Positions 8,199 through 17,240 are shown, counted from the stretch's first letter. The stretch is 64,000 bases of DNA from Geomobilibacter sp964432205 (GCA_964432205.1 CAYSMK010000029.1:1-64000); one strand, 5' to 3'. Translations and numbers: made by a program. The notes: generated from the letters alone by a model not told the origin.

Positions 8199-9512
8199 CT
8201 ACAGATAGTTCAGCTCCCTGGCCTGCCTGGTAATCTCGTCGCGGAATTGCGGGGCTGCGATGTTGATGAGCGCCTGGGCCCGCTGGCGGACACTCTTGCC
8301 GTACAGTTCCGCCACCCCGTGTTCGGTCACCACGTAGCGGACATGGTTGCGGCTCGTGACCACGCCGGCACCCTGTTTCAGCATCGGCACGATCTTGCTG
8401 ATGACGGTCCCGTCTCTGAGCGTGGAGGTGCTGGGCATGGTGATGATCGGCACCCCCCCTTTGGAGCGGGATGCGCCGTAGACGAAGTCCAGTTGCCCCC
8501 CCACGGCCGAATACATCCTGGGGCCGATACTGTCGGCACAGACCTGGCCGGTGAGATCCACCTCGATGGCGGCGTTTATCGCCACCTGCCGGTCGTTCTG
8601 CGCCACCACGAACGGGTCGTTGACGTACTCGGTGCGGTGCAGTTCGATCATCGGGTTGTTGTTCGCCCAGTCATAGAGCCGTTTGGTGCCCAGGAGGAAC
8701 CCGCAGACGATCTTGCCGTGATGGAGGGTCTTCTTGGAGCAGTTCACCACCCCCGCCTCCACCAGGTCGACGACCCCGTCGGAGATCAATTCGGAATGGA
8801 TCCCCAGGTCCTTTTTGAAGAACAGGTGCTTGAGCACGGCGTCGGGAATGGCGCCGATACCGAGCTGCATGGTCGCGCCGTCGGGGATCAGGTCGGCGAT
8901 GTTGGCAGCGATCTTCTCCACCACCTCCTGGTCGGCCTCTTCGCCCATGGCATGCTCGCTGATCGGACAGTCCAGCGGCACGATGTGATGCATCCGGTCG
9001 ACGTGCATCAAGGTGTCGCCCAGTGTACGCGGCATCTGTTTGTTGACCTGGGCAATGACGGTTTTGGCCACTTCAGCGGCCGATATCGTCAGCCCCGACT
9101 CCGCACCCATGGAGCAGAACCCGTTCTCATCGGGCGGCGAAACATGGATGAGCGCCACATCGAGCGGCAGGTGGCCGTCCTTGAACAACAGGGGGAATTC
9201 GGACAGCATCACCGGGGTGAAATCCGCACGCCCTTCATTGACGGCCTTGCGGACATTGGCGCTGATGAACATCGTATTGACCCGCAGATGCCCTGTCATC
9301 TCGGGAGAGACATAATCCGAAGGGCAGATGGCCAGCGGGTGGCAGATCTCGACGTTTTTCAGTTCCGGTGCGCGTTTCACCAGCGCATCCAGCAGTTGCA
9401 GCGGTACCGAGGCATTGCCGGTCAGGAACAGCCGGTCTCCGGACTTGATTGACTTGACGGCTTCATCGGGAGTCGTAACCCTGGAGTTGTAACTATCTTG
9501 CCAGCTCAGCAT
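8199..9512 (-). CDS. Acetyl-CoA hydrolase/4-hydroxybutyrate CoA-transferase family
   Basis: This 437-residue CoA-transferase has the family segments MQLGIGAIPDAVLKHLFFKK and LGIHSELISDGVVDLVEAG (the HSE glutamate is the likely covalent CoA carrier). It ends with the C-terminal pattern VTEHGVAELYGKSVRQRAQA. It moves CoA between acyl groups, probably with acetyl-CoA as one partner. It follows the dehydrogenase gene and precedes the CoA ligase, so the operon has more than one way to activate its acid substrate. Confidence 0.88.
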   Translation of the reverse strand: MLSWQDSYNSRVTTPDEAVKSIKSGDRLFLTGNASVPLQLLDALVKRAPELKNVEICHPLAICPSDYVSPEMTGHLRVNTMFISANVRKAVNEGRADFTPVMLSEFPLLFKDGHLPLDVALIHVSPPDENGFCSMGAESGLTISAAEVAKTVIAQVNKQMPRTLGDTLMHVDRMHHIVPLDCPISEHAMGEEADQEVVEKIAANIADLIPDGATMQLGIGAIPDAVLKHLFFKKDLGIHSELISDGVVDLVEAGVVNCSKKTLHHGKIVCGFLLGTKRLYDWANNNPMIELHRTEYVNDPFVVAQNDRQVAINAAIEVDLTGQVCADSIGPRMYSAVGGQLDFVYGASRSKGGVPIITMPSTSTLRDGTVISKIVPMLKQGAGVVTSRNHVRYVVTEHGVAELYGKSVRQRAQALINIAAPQFRDEITRQARELNYL

Positions 9513-9570
9513 GATCTCACCTTTTGATTTTGATTAATCACATACGGTTAGAGTGGGATGGAGCTGCCGC

Positions 9571-10440
9571 CTATTTCTCTTCCGAATAATCGTAGAAACC
9601 TTTACCGGCCTTGCGCCCCACGTAGCCGGCCTTGATCATGTTCCGCAAGAGGCCGGGAGCGGCAAACCGCTCCTGTTTCATGTAGTCATGAAAGATGTTG
9701 ATGACGTGGTAGCCGATGTCCACGCCGGCAAAGTCCTGGAATTCCAGCGGCCCCATCGGCATGTTGCAGCCGAGCTTCATGGCGGTGTCGATGTCCTCGG
9801 CCGAGGCCACACCTTCCTCCAGGAGCCGCACGGCGTCGATGATGTACGGGACGAACAGCCGGTTCACCACGAAGCCGGGGGTGTCCTTGCAGGTGATGGC
9901 GGTCTTGCCGATCTTCTTCGCCATGGCCAGGGCCAGCTCCTTGGTCTCTACCGCGGTCTGCAAGGCCGGGATGACCTCCACCAGCTTCATCATCGGCACC
10001 GGGTTGAAGAAGTGCATCCCCACGAACTTGGCAGGACGCTTCACCAGGGCGGCCATTTCGGTGATGGCAATGGAGGAGGTGTTCGTGGCGTAGATGGTGT
10101 CGTCGCCGCAGACCGCATCCAGCTTGGCGAACAGTTCCTTCTTGACGCCTAAATCCTCGAATACCGCCTCGAAGATGAACGGGACGTCGGCCAGGGTGGC
10201 AACGTCGGTGGAGAAGCTGATCCGTGCCAGGATCGCCTTCATCTCGTCTTCGCTGATGGTCCCCTTCTTGACGATCCGCTCCAGGCTCTTGGTGATGGTC
10301 TTCTCTGCCCGGCCCCAGACGGCTTCGCTGACGTCCACCACCTTGACCTGAAGGCCGGCCATGGCCGCCACCTGGGCGATACCCGCCCCCATGCTGCCTG
10401 CCCCTGCCATCCCTACGGTCTTGATATCTTCAAGCTGCAT
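9571..10440 (-). CDS. 3-hydroxyacyl-CoA (3-hydroxybutyryl-CoA) dehydrogenase
   Basis: This 289-residue enzyme oxidises 3-hydroxyacyl-CoA with NAD. The Rossmann motif VGMAGAGSMGAGIAQVAAMA starts near residue 9, the catalytic Ser/His segments are TNTSSIAITEM and FVGMHFFNPVPMMKLVEVI, and the C-terminal dimerisation domain is complete. The start at 10440 follows AAGGAG; an in-frame upstream extension would run through a palindromic repeat and was rejected. It forms a beta-oxidation set with the hydratase and thiolase genes upstream. Confidence 0.93.
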   Translation of the reverse strand: MQLEDIKTVGMAGAGSMGAGIAQVAAMAGLQVKVVDVSEAVWGRAEKTITKSLERIVKKGTISEDEMKAILARISFSTDVATLADVPFIFEAVFEDLGVKKELFAKLDAVCGDDTIYATNTSSIAITEMAALVKRPAKFVGMHFFNPVPMMKLVEVIPALQTAVETKELALAMAKKIGKTAITCKDTPGFVVNRLFVPYIIDAVRLLEEGVASAEDIDTAMKLGCNMPMGPLEFQDFAGVDIGYHVINIFHDYMKQERFAAPGLLRNMIKAGYVGRKAGKGFYDYSEEK

Positions 10441-10477
10441 CGTCTGTTCTCCTTTATAGATTGTCGTAAATGTTAAG

Positions 10478-10637
10478 CCCGTGGGGCATGGGAGCCCGGT
10501 GGAGCGAAACGGAAGCGATTCCCGCGGCCGGTTGGCATCGAAACGCTTCGGCGGTGCGAGGTCGGCCACCGAGATCGAACCATCTCGGAAGCCAAATCGC
10601 TGGAGTGGAGCGGAGGCGGGTTCCCATGCCCCACGGG
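10478..10637. repeat. 160-bp long palindromic element, copy R1
   Basis: The ends are perfect 16-bp inverted repeats (CCCGTGGGGCATGGGA at 10478-10493; its complement at 10622-10637). The interior shares long blocks with the element at 16139-16305, including GGTGGAGCGAAAC, GATTCCCGCGGCCGGTTGGCA and GGTC(A/G)GCCACCGAG. Located between two operon genes, it could fold into a stable mRNA structure or be a small mobile repeat. Confidence 0.75.
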
Positions 10638-10651
10638 CCCACTGTTTCGGC

Positions 10652-11434
10652 TTATCTGCTCAGGAAGTTCGGTTTCCGCTTCTCGCCGAAGGCGGTGAGC
10701 CCTTCCTTGGCGTCGTGGGTCTGCAGGTTCTCCAGCCCGTACCTGCGCTCCACTGCCAGCGCCTGCTCCATGGGGAGGTCGATCCCCTCGTTCACCGCCA
10801 CCTTGATGTAGCCAAGGGCCTTCCCGGCGCCGGCGGCGAGCTTGTGGGCAAATTTCATCACCTCGTCCATGAACCCGTCGGCCTCGATGACCCGGTCGAT
10901 CAGGCCGATGGCCAGCGCCTCGTCCGGCCCCATGACCTTGCCACACAAGAGGATATCCTTGGCCTTGGCCACGCCGATCAGCCTGGGGAGCCGCTGGGTG
11001 CCGCCCGCGCCGGGCACGATGCCCAGACCGGCCTCGGGCAGGCCGATGAGCGCCTTGCCGGCCGCCATGAAGCGGTAGTCGCAGGCCATGGCCAGTTCGC
11101 AGCCGCCCCCCAGGGCGTGGCCGTTGATGGCGGCGATCACCACCTTCTTCATCCCTTCGAGGGTGTTGTTGGCGTTTTGCAGCAGCTTGGAGAACGCCTC
11201 CGACTCGGCCAGGGACATGGCCGCCATCTCCTTGATGTCGGCGCCGGCGATGAACGCCTTTTCCTGGGCGCTGGTGATGACCACCACCGTTACGTCGTCC
11301 ATCTGGCTGGCTTCGCTGAAGGCATTGAACAGCTCCTGGCCGAACTCGCTGCTGAGCGGATTGGTGGGTGGCCGGTTGAGGTTGATGGTAAGGACCCGCT
11401 CGTCCTTCTTCATGGTGATGAATGTGTACGCCAT
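10652..11434 (-). CDS. Enoyl-CoA hydratase/isomerase family protein
   Basis: This 260-residue crotonase-fold enzyme has the oxyanion-hole segment EKAFIAGADIKEMAAMS and the second active-site region GGGCELAMACDYRFMAAG followed by IGLPEAGLGIVPGAGGTQRLPR, where both catalytic glutamates expected for a hydratase are present. It adds water to enoyl-CoA. Full length for the family, with no sign of truncation. It sits between thiolase and hydroxyacyl-CoA dehydrogenase genes. Confidence 0.92.
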   Translation of the reverse strand: MAYTFITMKKDERVLTINLNRPPTNPLSSEFGQELFNAFSEASQMDDVTVVVITSAQEKAFIAGADIKEMAAMSLAESEAFSKLLQNANNTLEGMKKVVIAAINGHALGGGCELAMACDYRFMAAGKALIGLPEAGLGIVPGAGGTQRLPRLIGVAKAKDILLCGKVMGPDEALAIGLIDRVIEADGFMDEVMKFAHKLAAGAGKALGYIKVAVNEGIDLPMEQALAVERRYGLENLQTHDAKEGLTAFGEKRKPNFLSR

Positions 11435-11469
11435 ATAGACTCACTCCACTTATGCTGAATAGGCTAGGC

Positions 11470-12660
11470 CTAGCTGACCTTGATAACGATGGAAGCGGCG
11501 GTGTCGCCGGCGGCGCAGCCGGAGAAGAGCAGGTACCCGCCCCCTTTCTGGGCGACTTCCTCGATCCCTTCGACGATGAGCCGCGCCCCGGTCGGTGCCT
11601 GGGGGTGGCCGTAGATCAGGGACGAGCCGTAGTTGTTCATGCTGTTCACGTCCAGCCCCAGGACCTTTGCCATGGCGATGTCGTTCGCCGCAAACGGGTT
11701 GTGTGTCTTGACCGCCTTCAGGTCGCCCACCTTGATGCCGGCGCTGTCAAGAGCCATCTGGGCCGACGGGGCCACGGCGGCCGCCATGTACGCCTTTTTG
11801 GTCCGGGCGTAGCCAAACGAAACGAGTTGCACTTCGATGTTCCTGTCCGCGCTCAGCTCCTTTGCATTGTCGCGGGTGGTGACGCAGACACCGGCGTTGC
11901 CGTCGGCCGGGAAGGTCTGGGCGCCGAAGGTGAGGACACCGTCGGGCAGGACCGGCTTGAGGCCGGCCAACCCCTCCTTGGTGGTGGCCATGACCCCTTC
12001 GTCCGCCTCCAGGGTGATGGTCTTCTTCCTGGAGAGCTGCACCTCGACCGGGAACATGTACCGCTTCTGGAACTCCCGATCGTTGGCCAGGGCGTCCTGG
12101 TACTGCTCATAGCGACGGAGCGTGAGGGCGTCGCACTCTTCGCGGGTGATGCCGTACTCCTTGCTGACGTTCTCGGCGGTCTGGATCATGGCCTGGCCGG
12201 CCCACGGGTCCTTGTTCACGTTGTCCATGAACCAGTCCTCGGCTGTAGGCTTCCCCCCCGGGCCGTTCGGGTTCGGCCAGATGGCGTGGGGGCCGTTGGA
12301 GCAGCGGTCGGCCAGGAGGCACCAGCTGTTCTTGAACATCCCGGTCTCGATCCCCTGACCGGCCTGGTAGAGGGAAAAGGCGGAGGTGGAGCAGGCCTGG
12401 GTGATGAGGACGCCGGGCGACCCCTCGGCCCCCAGCATGGCCGCGGCCCAGGGACCGCTGTAGAACCAGTGCTGCTGGTAGACGGTGCTCCCCACCATGA
12501 CGTAGTCGATGGTCTTCGGGTCCCACCCCTTGCCCTCCAGGAACCGTTTACTGGTGGCGGCGCCGAGGACGATGGAGTTCTCGTTGGCCAGGGTGCCCTG
12601 CCACTTGGCAAAGGGGGTGCTGTAATAACCGCGGTAGGGGATGAATGCCTTTGTCAACAT
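11470..12660 (-). CDS. Thiolase-family acyl-CoA acetyltransferase
   Basis: This 396-residue thiolase-fold enzyme has the nucleophile cysteine in ITQACSTSAFSLYQAG (about residue 90), a histidine region NNYGSSLIYGHPQAPTGAR, and the second cysteine in LLFSGCAAGDTAASIV. These are the elements of degradative thiolases, although the N-terminus (FIPYRGYYSTPFAKWQ) is unlike that of classic PhaA/AtoB enzymes, so it belongs to a divergent subfamily. It probably cleaves a 3-oxoacyl-CoA at the end of the pathway. Confidence 0.85.
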   Translation of the reverse strand: MLTKAFIPYRGYYSTPFAKWQGTLANENSIVLGAATSKRFLEGKGWDPKTIDYVMVGSTVYQQHWFYSGPWAAAMLGAEGSPGVLITQACSTSAFSLYQAGQGIETGMFKNSWCLLADRCSNGPHAIWPNPNGPGGKPTAEDWFMDNVNKDPWAGQAMIQTAENVSKEYGITREECDALTLRRYEQYQDALANDREFQKRYMFPVEVQLSRKKTITLEADEGVMATTKEGLAGLKPVLPDGVLTFGAQTFPADGNAGVCVTTRDNAKELSADRNIEVQLVSFGYARTKKAYMAAAVAPSAQMALDSAGIKVGDLKAVKTHNPFAANDIAMAKVLGLDVNSMNNYGSSLIYGHPQAPTGARLIVEGIEEVAQKGGGYLLFSGCAAGDTAASIVIKVS

Positions 12661-12687
12661 GGATGTTCCTCCTGTTTGTAATCGAAG

Positions 12688-12776
12688 TCCCCCTTTATGA
12701 AAGGGGGATTTAGGGGGATTTGCCTTTGGTTGCCACTAGAAATCCCCCCTGCCCCCCTTTCGCAAAGGGGGGAAAT
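12688..12776. repeat. GC-rich inverted repeat between thiolase and acyl-CoA synthetase genes
   Basis: Two hairpins (TCCCCCTTTATGAAAGGGGGA and CCCCCCTTTCGCAAAGGGGGG) are flanked by AGGGGGATTT and AAATCCCCCCT, so the whole element is itself palindromic. It belongs with the other G/C-run repeats of the window. Confidence 0.7.
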
Positions 12777-12777
12777 C

Positions 12778-14874
12778 TTAGATCCTGATCCTGCCGTCCA
12801 CGGCGAACACGCCGTCAGCGAACGCCATGATCGGGTTCATGTCCATCTCCTGGATCATCGGCAGATCAGTGAGCAGCTGGGAGACGCGCTGGATCAGGGT
12901 GATGATCCTTTCCTTGTCGACCCCCTGCTCGCCGCGGACGCCGTCCAGGAGGGCAGCGGTCTTCAGGCTCGCCAGCATCTCCCTGGCCTCCACCTTTGTA
13001 ACCGGCGCGATCTTGAACGCCACGTCCTTGAGGACTTCGACGTAGATGCCCCCCAGGCCGAACATCACCAGGTGTCCCAGTTCCCTTTCGGCTGTGGCGC
13101 CGATGATCAGCTCACGCCCGCCGGGAAGGAACTGCTGGACAAAGAAGCGAAGCCGGCCGAAATGCCCGAGGCGGCCCTGCATCTCCTCCACCGTGGCGCG
13201 GACCGCGGCGGCATCTTTCAGGTTCACCGCCACCCCCCCAATGTCGCTCTTGTGGTCGATCTCCTCGCAGTCCACCTTGACCACCACCGGGTAGCCGATT
13301 GTCCCGGCGGCGGCGACCGCGTCGGCAGCGCTTTCCACTACCCGCCAGCCGGCCACCGGAATGCCGTAGGCCTCGAAGATCGAGTAGACGTCGGTGGCGC
13401 TGAGAACGCTGCGGCCGGCCTGCCTTGCCTGGTCGATGATCGCCCTGGCCCGGGCACTGTCCACATTGCCGAAAGTCTCGGCCTGACCGATGTCGCGCTG
13501 CCTGATCCGGCCGTACTGACTGAGGGCGCCGAGCGCCTTTGCGGCATCGCTCGGGTAGGCGTAGAACGGGACCCCGCCTTCTTTCAGAATGTCCCGGGTG
13601 ATCTGGAACCGCTCCTGGCTGAGATCGGTCATGAAGTTGCAGACGATCGGCTTCCTGGCGAGCCTGCTGACCTCAACGATCTGGCGGGCCACCTCGTGGG
13701 TGTCGGTGAACGGGGCGGTGACGAAGTTTATGAAGATGCTGTCGATCCCCTCTTCGTCGATGAGGACATCCAGGGCGCCGCGGAAATGGGGGCCGCCGGC
13801 GGTGGCCACCACGTCGATCGGATTCTCCAGGGCCGCTTCCGGCAACTGGGTCCCTTTCAGTCGCTCGATGGATGCTTCGGCGAGCTTCGGCACGTCCAGG
13901 CCGAAGGAGACCAGGACATCGGTGGCGATGACGGCTGGGCCGCCGGTGTTGGTGATGATCCCGACCCGGTTCCCCTTGGGGATCGGCTGGGTGGCGAAGG
14001 CCATGGCGGCCCGGGCCATCTCACCCTCGTCACTGAACGAGAGGATGCCGGTCTTTTCGAAGATCAGTTCGGTGGCGATATCCACGCCGGCCAGGGAGCC
14101 GGTGTGGGAGGAGGCCGCCTTGGCCCCCTGCTCGGTCCGGCCGGCCTTCATGGCCAGGATCGGCTTCCGGGCAGTGACCTCTTTGGCCACTTCGAGGAAT
14201 TCGCGGGGATTGGAGAACCCTTCGGTGTAGAGGATGACCGCTTTGGTCCCCTCGTCCTGGCCGTAGTAACGGACGATCTCAGGGATGGAGACGTCGCAGG
14301 CGTTGCCGTTGGAGGCGTAGAGCCGCTGGCCGATCCCCAGGTCGGCCAGGGCCTGCATGATCAGGGCGCCGACCCCGCCGGAGAGCGCTACGACCGAGAT
14401 GTAGCCCGGTTCCGGGTAGGTGAAGGTGAAGTTGCAGTAGGCATTCAGCTCAGGATCGGAGTTGATGATCCCCTGGCAGTTGGGGCCGAAGACCCGCACG
14501 CCGTATCGTTTGGCCGTGGCGAGAAATTCCGCCTGGAGCCGCGCCCCTTCCTCCCCCATTTCGCTGAAGCCGGCAGAGTTGATGATGACCGCCTTGATCC
14601 CCTTCTGGCCGCATTCTTCCATGGCCTGGGGGACCTGGCTGCTGGGGATGATGATGTGGGCCAGATCAACCTCGCCGGGGATCTCGGCCAGGTTCTTGTA
14701 CGCCTTGATACCGCGAATGTCCGGCGCTGATGGATTGATCGGGTAGATGGCCCCTTTGTAGCCATAGGTCTGCAGGTTTTTGGTGATGACGTTACCGATG
14801 GACAGCTCCTTGGTGGAGGCGCCGATGATGGCCACTCCTTTCGGGCTGAACAGTGCGTCAAGCTGGTGTGACAT
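12778..14874 (-). CDS. ADP-forming acyl-CoA synthetase (acetate-CoA ligase type)
   Basis: This 698-residue protein fuses the alpha and beta parts of NDP-forming acyl-CoA synthetases. It has an N-terminal CoA-binding domain (LFSPKGVAIIGASTKELSIG), a ligase domain with the phospho-histidine loop AAKASSHTGS-like (KAASSHTGSLAGVD), and a C-terminal ATP-grasp domain from about residue 480 (YGIPVAGWRVV; GYPVVVKVDCEEIDHKSDIG). It interconverts acyl-CoA and acid while making or using ATP, so it could conserve energy at the end of the pathway. The start at 14874 has GAGGAGGGG seven bases upstream; an upstream ATG would overlap the previous gene. The stop of the dehydratase gene lies one base before this start. 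Confidence 0.9.
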   Translation of the reverse strand: MSHQLDALFSPKGVAIIGASTKELSIGNVITKNLQTYGYKGAIYPINPSAPDIRGIKAYKNLAEIPGEVDLAHIIIPSSQVPQAMEECGQKGIKAVIINSAGFSEMGEEGARLQAEFLATAKRYGVRVFGPNCQGIINSDPELNAYCNFTFTYPEPGYISVVALSGGVGALIMQALADLGIGQRLYASNGNACDVSIPEIVRYYGQDEGTKAVILYTEGFSNPREFLEVAKEVTARKPILAMKAGRTEQGAKAASSHTGSLAGVDIATELIFEKTGILSFSDEGEMARAAMAFATQPIPKGNRVGIITNTGGPAVIATDVLVSFGLDVPKLAEASIERLKGTQLPEAALENPIDVVATAGGPHFRGALDVLIDEEGIDSIFINFVTAPFTDTHEVARQIVEVSRLARKPIVCNFMTDLSQERFQITRDILKEGGVPFYAYPSDAAKALGALSQYGRIRQRDIGQAETFGNVDSARARAIIDQARQAGRSVLSATDVYSIFEAYGIPVAGWRVVESAADAVAAAGTIGYPVVVKVDCEEIDHKSDIGGVAVNLKDAAAVRATVEEMQGRLGHFGRLRFFVQQFLPGGRELIIGATAERELGHLVMFGLGGIYVEVLKDVAFKIAPVTKVEAREMLASLKTAALLDGVRGEQGVDKERIITLIQRVSQLLTDLPMIQEMDMNPIMAFADGVFAVDGRIRI

Positions 14875-14875
14875 C

Positions 14876-16123
14876 TTATTTCCCCTCCTCAAGCTGTTCG
14901 ATGAATGCTTCCACGTTGGTCTTGGTCTGCTCGTCGGATACGCAGCGCAGGTCGTTCAGGTCGCCGGAGATGACCAGGCTCGGGATGCCGGTTGCCGCCT
15001 CCAGCCGCTGGGGCATGCCGTAGCGGCTGTTGGAGTTGTAGGGGCAGGTCTTGGCATCGTGGTAGATGATCCCGTCGATCCGGAACTTCTGCAGCATCTC
15101 CTGGATGTAGGTCTCCTTGTAGGCGTCGGAGCGGACGATGAAGAGTTCCAGATAGGCCTTGGCCATGCTGCGCAGGGGGTCGTTCTCGTCGAAGGATGGG
15201 AAGATCCAGCTGCTGCAGTAGGTGGAGGCAATAACGTTGGCCCGGAGACCGGAAAACAGCTCCGAATGCTGCCGCAGACGGCCCCAGACCGGCATGCCAT
15301 CCCAGTAGATGCGATGGCTTTCCTCTTCGACCGCCCCCACCCCGTCGGCGATCCGCTGCTCCAGTTCGGCCAGCAGCACCTTGTAGTAGTCGATGGCCTC
15401 CCGGGTGCCCCGCAGCACGACGGCCGGTCCCATATGGATGGTGCCGTCAAAGAAGGTGAGCGGCGCAGGGGAGGCTGTCGCCGTCTCCAGGACCCTTTTC
15501 CACAGTTCGGTGCACTCACGGGAGAGGGCCACTGTTTCCCGAAGCTTCTCCATGTCCAGCCTGGCTCCGGAGATCTCCTCCAGTGCCGGGATCAGGTCCG
15601 CCATCTGCCGGGCCACATCGTCGATATGGGCTGTGGTCACCTCGTTGACGTTCTTGGGGGAGGTGATGCCGATGACCGGCACCCCAAGCTCCTTGGCGTA
15701 CCAGGCGAACCAGTCCTGCACGTCGCGGCACTGGTTGGTGTTGTAGACCAGCACGTCGGGCCTGGGCACGGACTCGATCCCCGGGTAGGCCTTGGCCAGC
15801 GGGGTGGTACCGTTCAGGTAGGCGCCGATGTCGGCCGTGAGGTAGGAGCAGATATCCGGCGAGTAGCCGATGGCGTTGGCCACCGGGATAAGATCGGTGG
15901 AGAGGCGCGTGGCGCCGAGCATGGCCGCATGGTTTTCCGGGAAGTGGACGGCGAACCCCATGGCCCTAAGCAGTTCCGCCGGGCCGACGCTGGTGCACCA
16001 GGCAACCTTCCGAGTCTTATCGGTTGCCGCCTCGTTCAGGCCGTAAAAGTAATCGGCCATGATCCTGTTCATCCGGTCAGTGGCCTGGATTTTCTTGCGC
16101 ACCGTCTTCCCCTCTTCAGCCAT
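14876..16123 (-). CDS. 2-hydroxyacyl-CoA dehydratase / benzoyl-CoA reductase family subunit
   Basis: This 415-residue member of the HgdB/BcrB/FldC superfamily is an iron-sulfur component that receives electrons from an ATP-driven activator. Candidate cluster cysteines are in KVAWCTSVGPAELLRAMGF, NTNQCRDVQDWF, STYCSSWIF and DAKTCPYNSNSRYG. Classic enzymes have two such subunits; only one is encoded here, as in single-subunit relatives such as the double-cubane proteins. It is therefore either a homodimer or an unusual enzyme. The start at 16123 follows GGAAGGAG. Its activator is the next gene upstream. The substrate (2-hydroxyacyl-CoA, an aromatic CoA or another reducible compound) cannot be decided from the sequence. 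Confidence 0.85.
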   Translation of the reverse strand: MAEEGKTVRKKIQATDRMNRIMADYFYGLNEAATDKTRKVAWCTSVGPAELLRAMGFAVHFPENHAAMLGATRLSTDLIPVANAIGYSPDICSYLTADIGAYLNGTTPLAKAYPGIESVPRPDVLVYNTNQCRDVQDWFAWYAKELGVPVIGITSPKNVNEVTTAHIDDVARQMADLIPALEEISGARLDMEKLRETVALSRECTELWKRVLETATASPAPLTFFDGTIHMGPAVVLRGTREAIDYYKVLLAELEQRIADGVGAVEEESHRIYWDGMPVWGRLRQHSELFSGLRANVIASTYCSSWIFPSFDENDPLRSMAKAYLELFIVRSDAYKETYIQEMLQKFRIDGIIYHDAKTCPYNSNSRYGMPQRLEAATGIPSLVISGDLNDLRCVSDEQTKTNVEAFIEQLEEGK

Positions 16124-16138
16124 TACTGTCTCCTTCCT

Positions 16139-16305
16139 GAATCCGTGAGGCATGGAGGCCCGGTGGAGCGAAACACCTGCGATTCCCGCGGCCGGTTGGC
16201 ACCGAACCGCATCTGGTGTGTGAGGTCAGCCACCGAGTGTGCATGCCAATCAAATGTCAAATCGCGGGTGCTTGAGCGGAAACGGGTTTCCAGGGCTCAT
16301 GGATT
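16139..16305. repeat. Long palindromic element, copy R2
   Basis: The imperfect terminal inverted repeats (GAATCCGTGAGGCATGGA at the left; complement of TCCAGGGCTCATGGATTC at the right) and the internal blocks match element R1 at 10478-10637. The right end overlaps the last codons and stop of the activator gene, so the element may have changed that C-terminus. Confidence 0.7.
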
Positions 16306-17094
16306 CACGTCCTTGTCATTTCCGTCCAGGGCGTAGAGCGCCGCACCGATGGCGCCGGCCAGCTGGGGATGTTCGGGAACCATCACCGGCCGACCGATCA
16401 TCTCCCCGACCATCTCGACGATATAGGGGTTGTGCGCCACCACACCGCCGGTCATGACGACCCGTTCGGTGAGCGAATCCATCTCCAGGACCCTCTTGAT
16501 GACCGAATAGAAGATCCCCTTGACGATGTCGCTCACCTTCTTGCCGTTGCGGATGCTCTCCAGGACTTCCGTGGCCGAGAACACCGTGCAGAAGCTGCCG
16601 AGTTTGACCATATCTTCCGACTGGCGGGCCAGGTCGTTCATCCGTTCCAGGGGGAGGTCGAGGCGGCTGGCCATCTCTTCGATAAAGGCACCGGTACCGG
16701 CCGCACACTTGCGGTTCATCTTGAAGCTGCTGCGCCGGCCGGAGCCGTCCAGCTTGACGATCTTGTTGTCCTGGCCGCCGATGTCGATGATGGTGATGGC
16801 CTCGGGAAAGTAGTGGTGGCACCCTTTGGCCAGACAGCCGATCTCCGTCTTGCTCTCCTTGGTGACAAAGGCGACATTGGCCCGGCCATAGCCGGTGGAG
16901 ACGGCCCGGACGATGTCGTCGCGGGTTGCGCCGGCCATGGCCAGCGAGTCGTCGAGACAGGCCGAGGCGGTCACACCGAAGTCGACCCCCGACTTCCTGA
17001 CCGCATGGCCGATCAGCTCCCCCAAGGGATCGATAACCGCCACCTTGGTCCTTGATGCCCCCATGTCGAGGCCGACAAACAGTGGTTTGTGCAT
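16297..17094 (-). CDS. 2-hydroxyacyl-CoA dehydratase activase (ATP-dependent activator)
   Basis: This 265-residue ASKHA-fold ATPase couples ATP hydrolysis to electron transfer into the dehydratase. Visible elements are phosphate loops GLDMGASRTKVAVID and ITIIDIGGQDNKIVKLDG, the two cysteines that share one [4Fe-4S] cluster between monomers (MNRKCAAGTGAF and LGSFCTVFSATEVLE), and the C-terminal VVMTGGVVAHNPYIVEM. Length equals HgdC/BcrD relatives. It is the first gene of the long operon, about 120 bases from a sigma-54-type promoter. The start at 17094 has GGAG upstream and gives the standard N-terminus; the in-frame upstream extension is not supported. Confidence 0.92.
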   Translation of the reverse strand: MHKPLFVGLDMGASRTKVAVIDPLGELIGHAVRKSGVDFGVTASACLDDSLAMAGATRDDIVRAVSTGYGRANVAFVTKESKTEIGCLAKGCHHYFPEAITIIDIGGQDNKIVKLDGSGRRSSFKMNRKCAAGTGAFIEEMASRLDLPLERMNDLARQSEDMVKLGSFCTVFSATEVLESIRNGKKVSDIVKGIFYSVIKRVLEMDSLTERVVMTGGVVAHNPYIVEMVGEMIGRPVMVPEHPQLAGAIGAALYALDGNDKDVNP

Positions 17095-17223
17095 TCTATA
17101 TGCTCCGCATGTCAGGGTTGCCCCCTTTACAATTCCACATCTCAGACTGGTTGTAGAACGACTCGGTCCGTCAGGATGACTGTTCTGTTTGTATGGCCCA
17201 TAAAACAAAATATAAAATTGTTT

Positions 17224-17240
17224 TGCATCTTGCATACCAA
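17224..17240 (-). promoter_or_regulatory. Sigma-54 (-24/-12) promoter for the catabolic operon
   Basis: On the minus strand the sequence is TTGGTATGCAAGATGCA, matching the consensus YTGGCACG-N4-TTGCW with GG and GC separated by exactly ten bases. Transcription would start near 17213, about 120 bases before the first gene (17094). An AcoR-like sigma-54 activator is encoded nearby at 23914-25887. The match is by eye. Confidence 0.7.

Noticed and set aside
12697..14730. A 677-codon plus-strand frame across the acyl-CoA synthetase gene
   Set aside because: It is antisense to a gene with unmistakable family motifs and has no recognisable domain.
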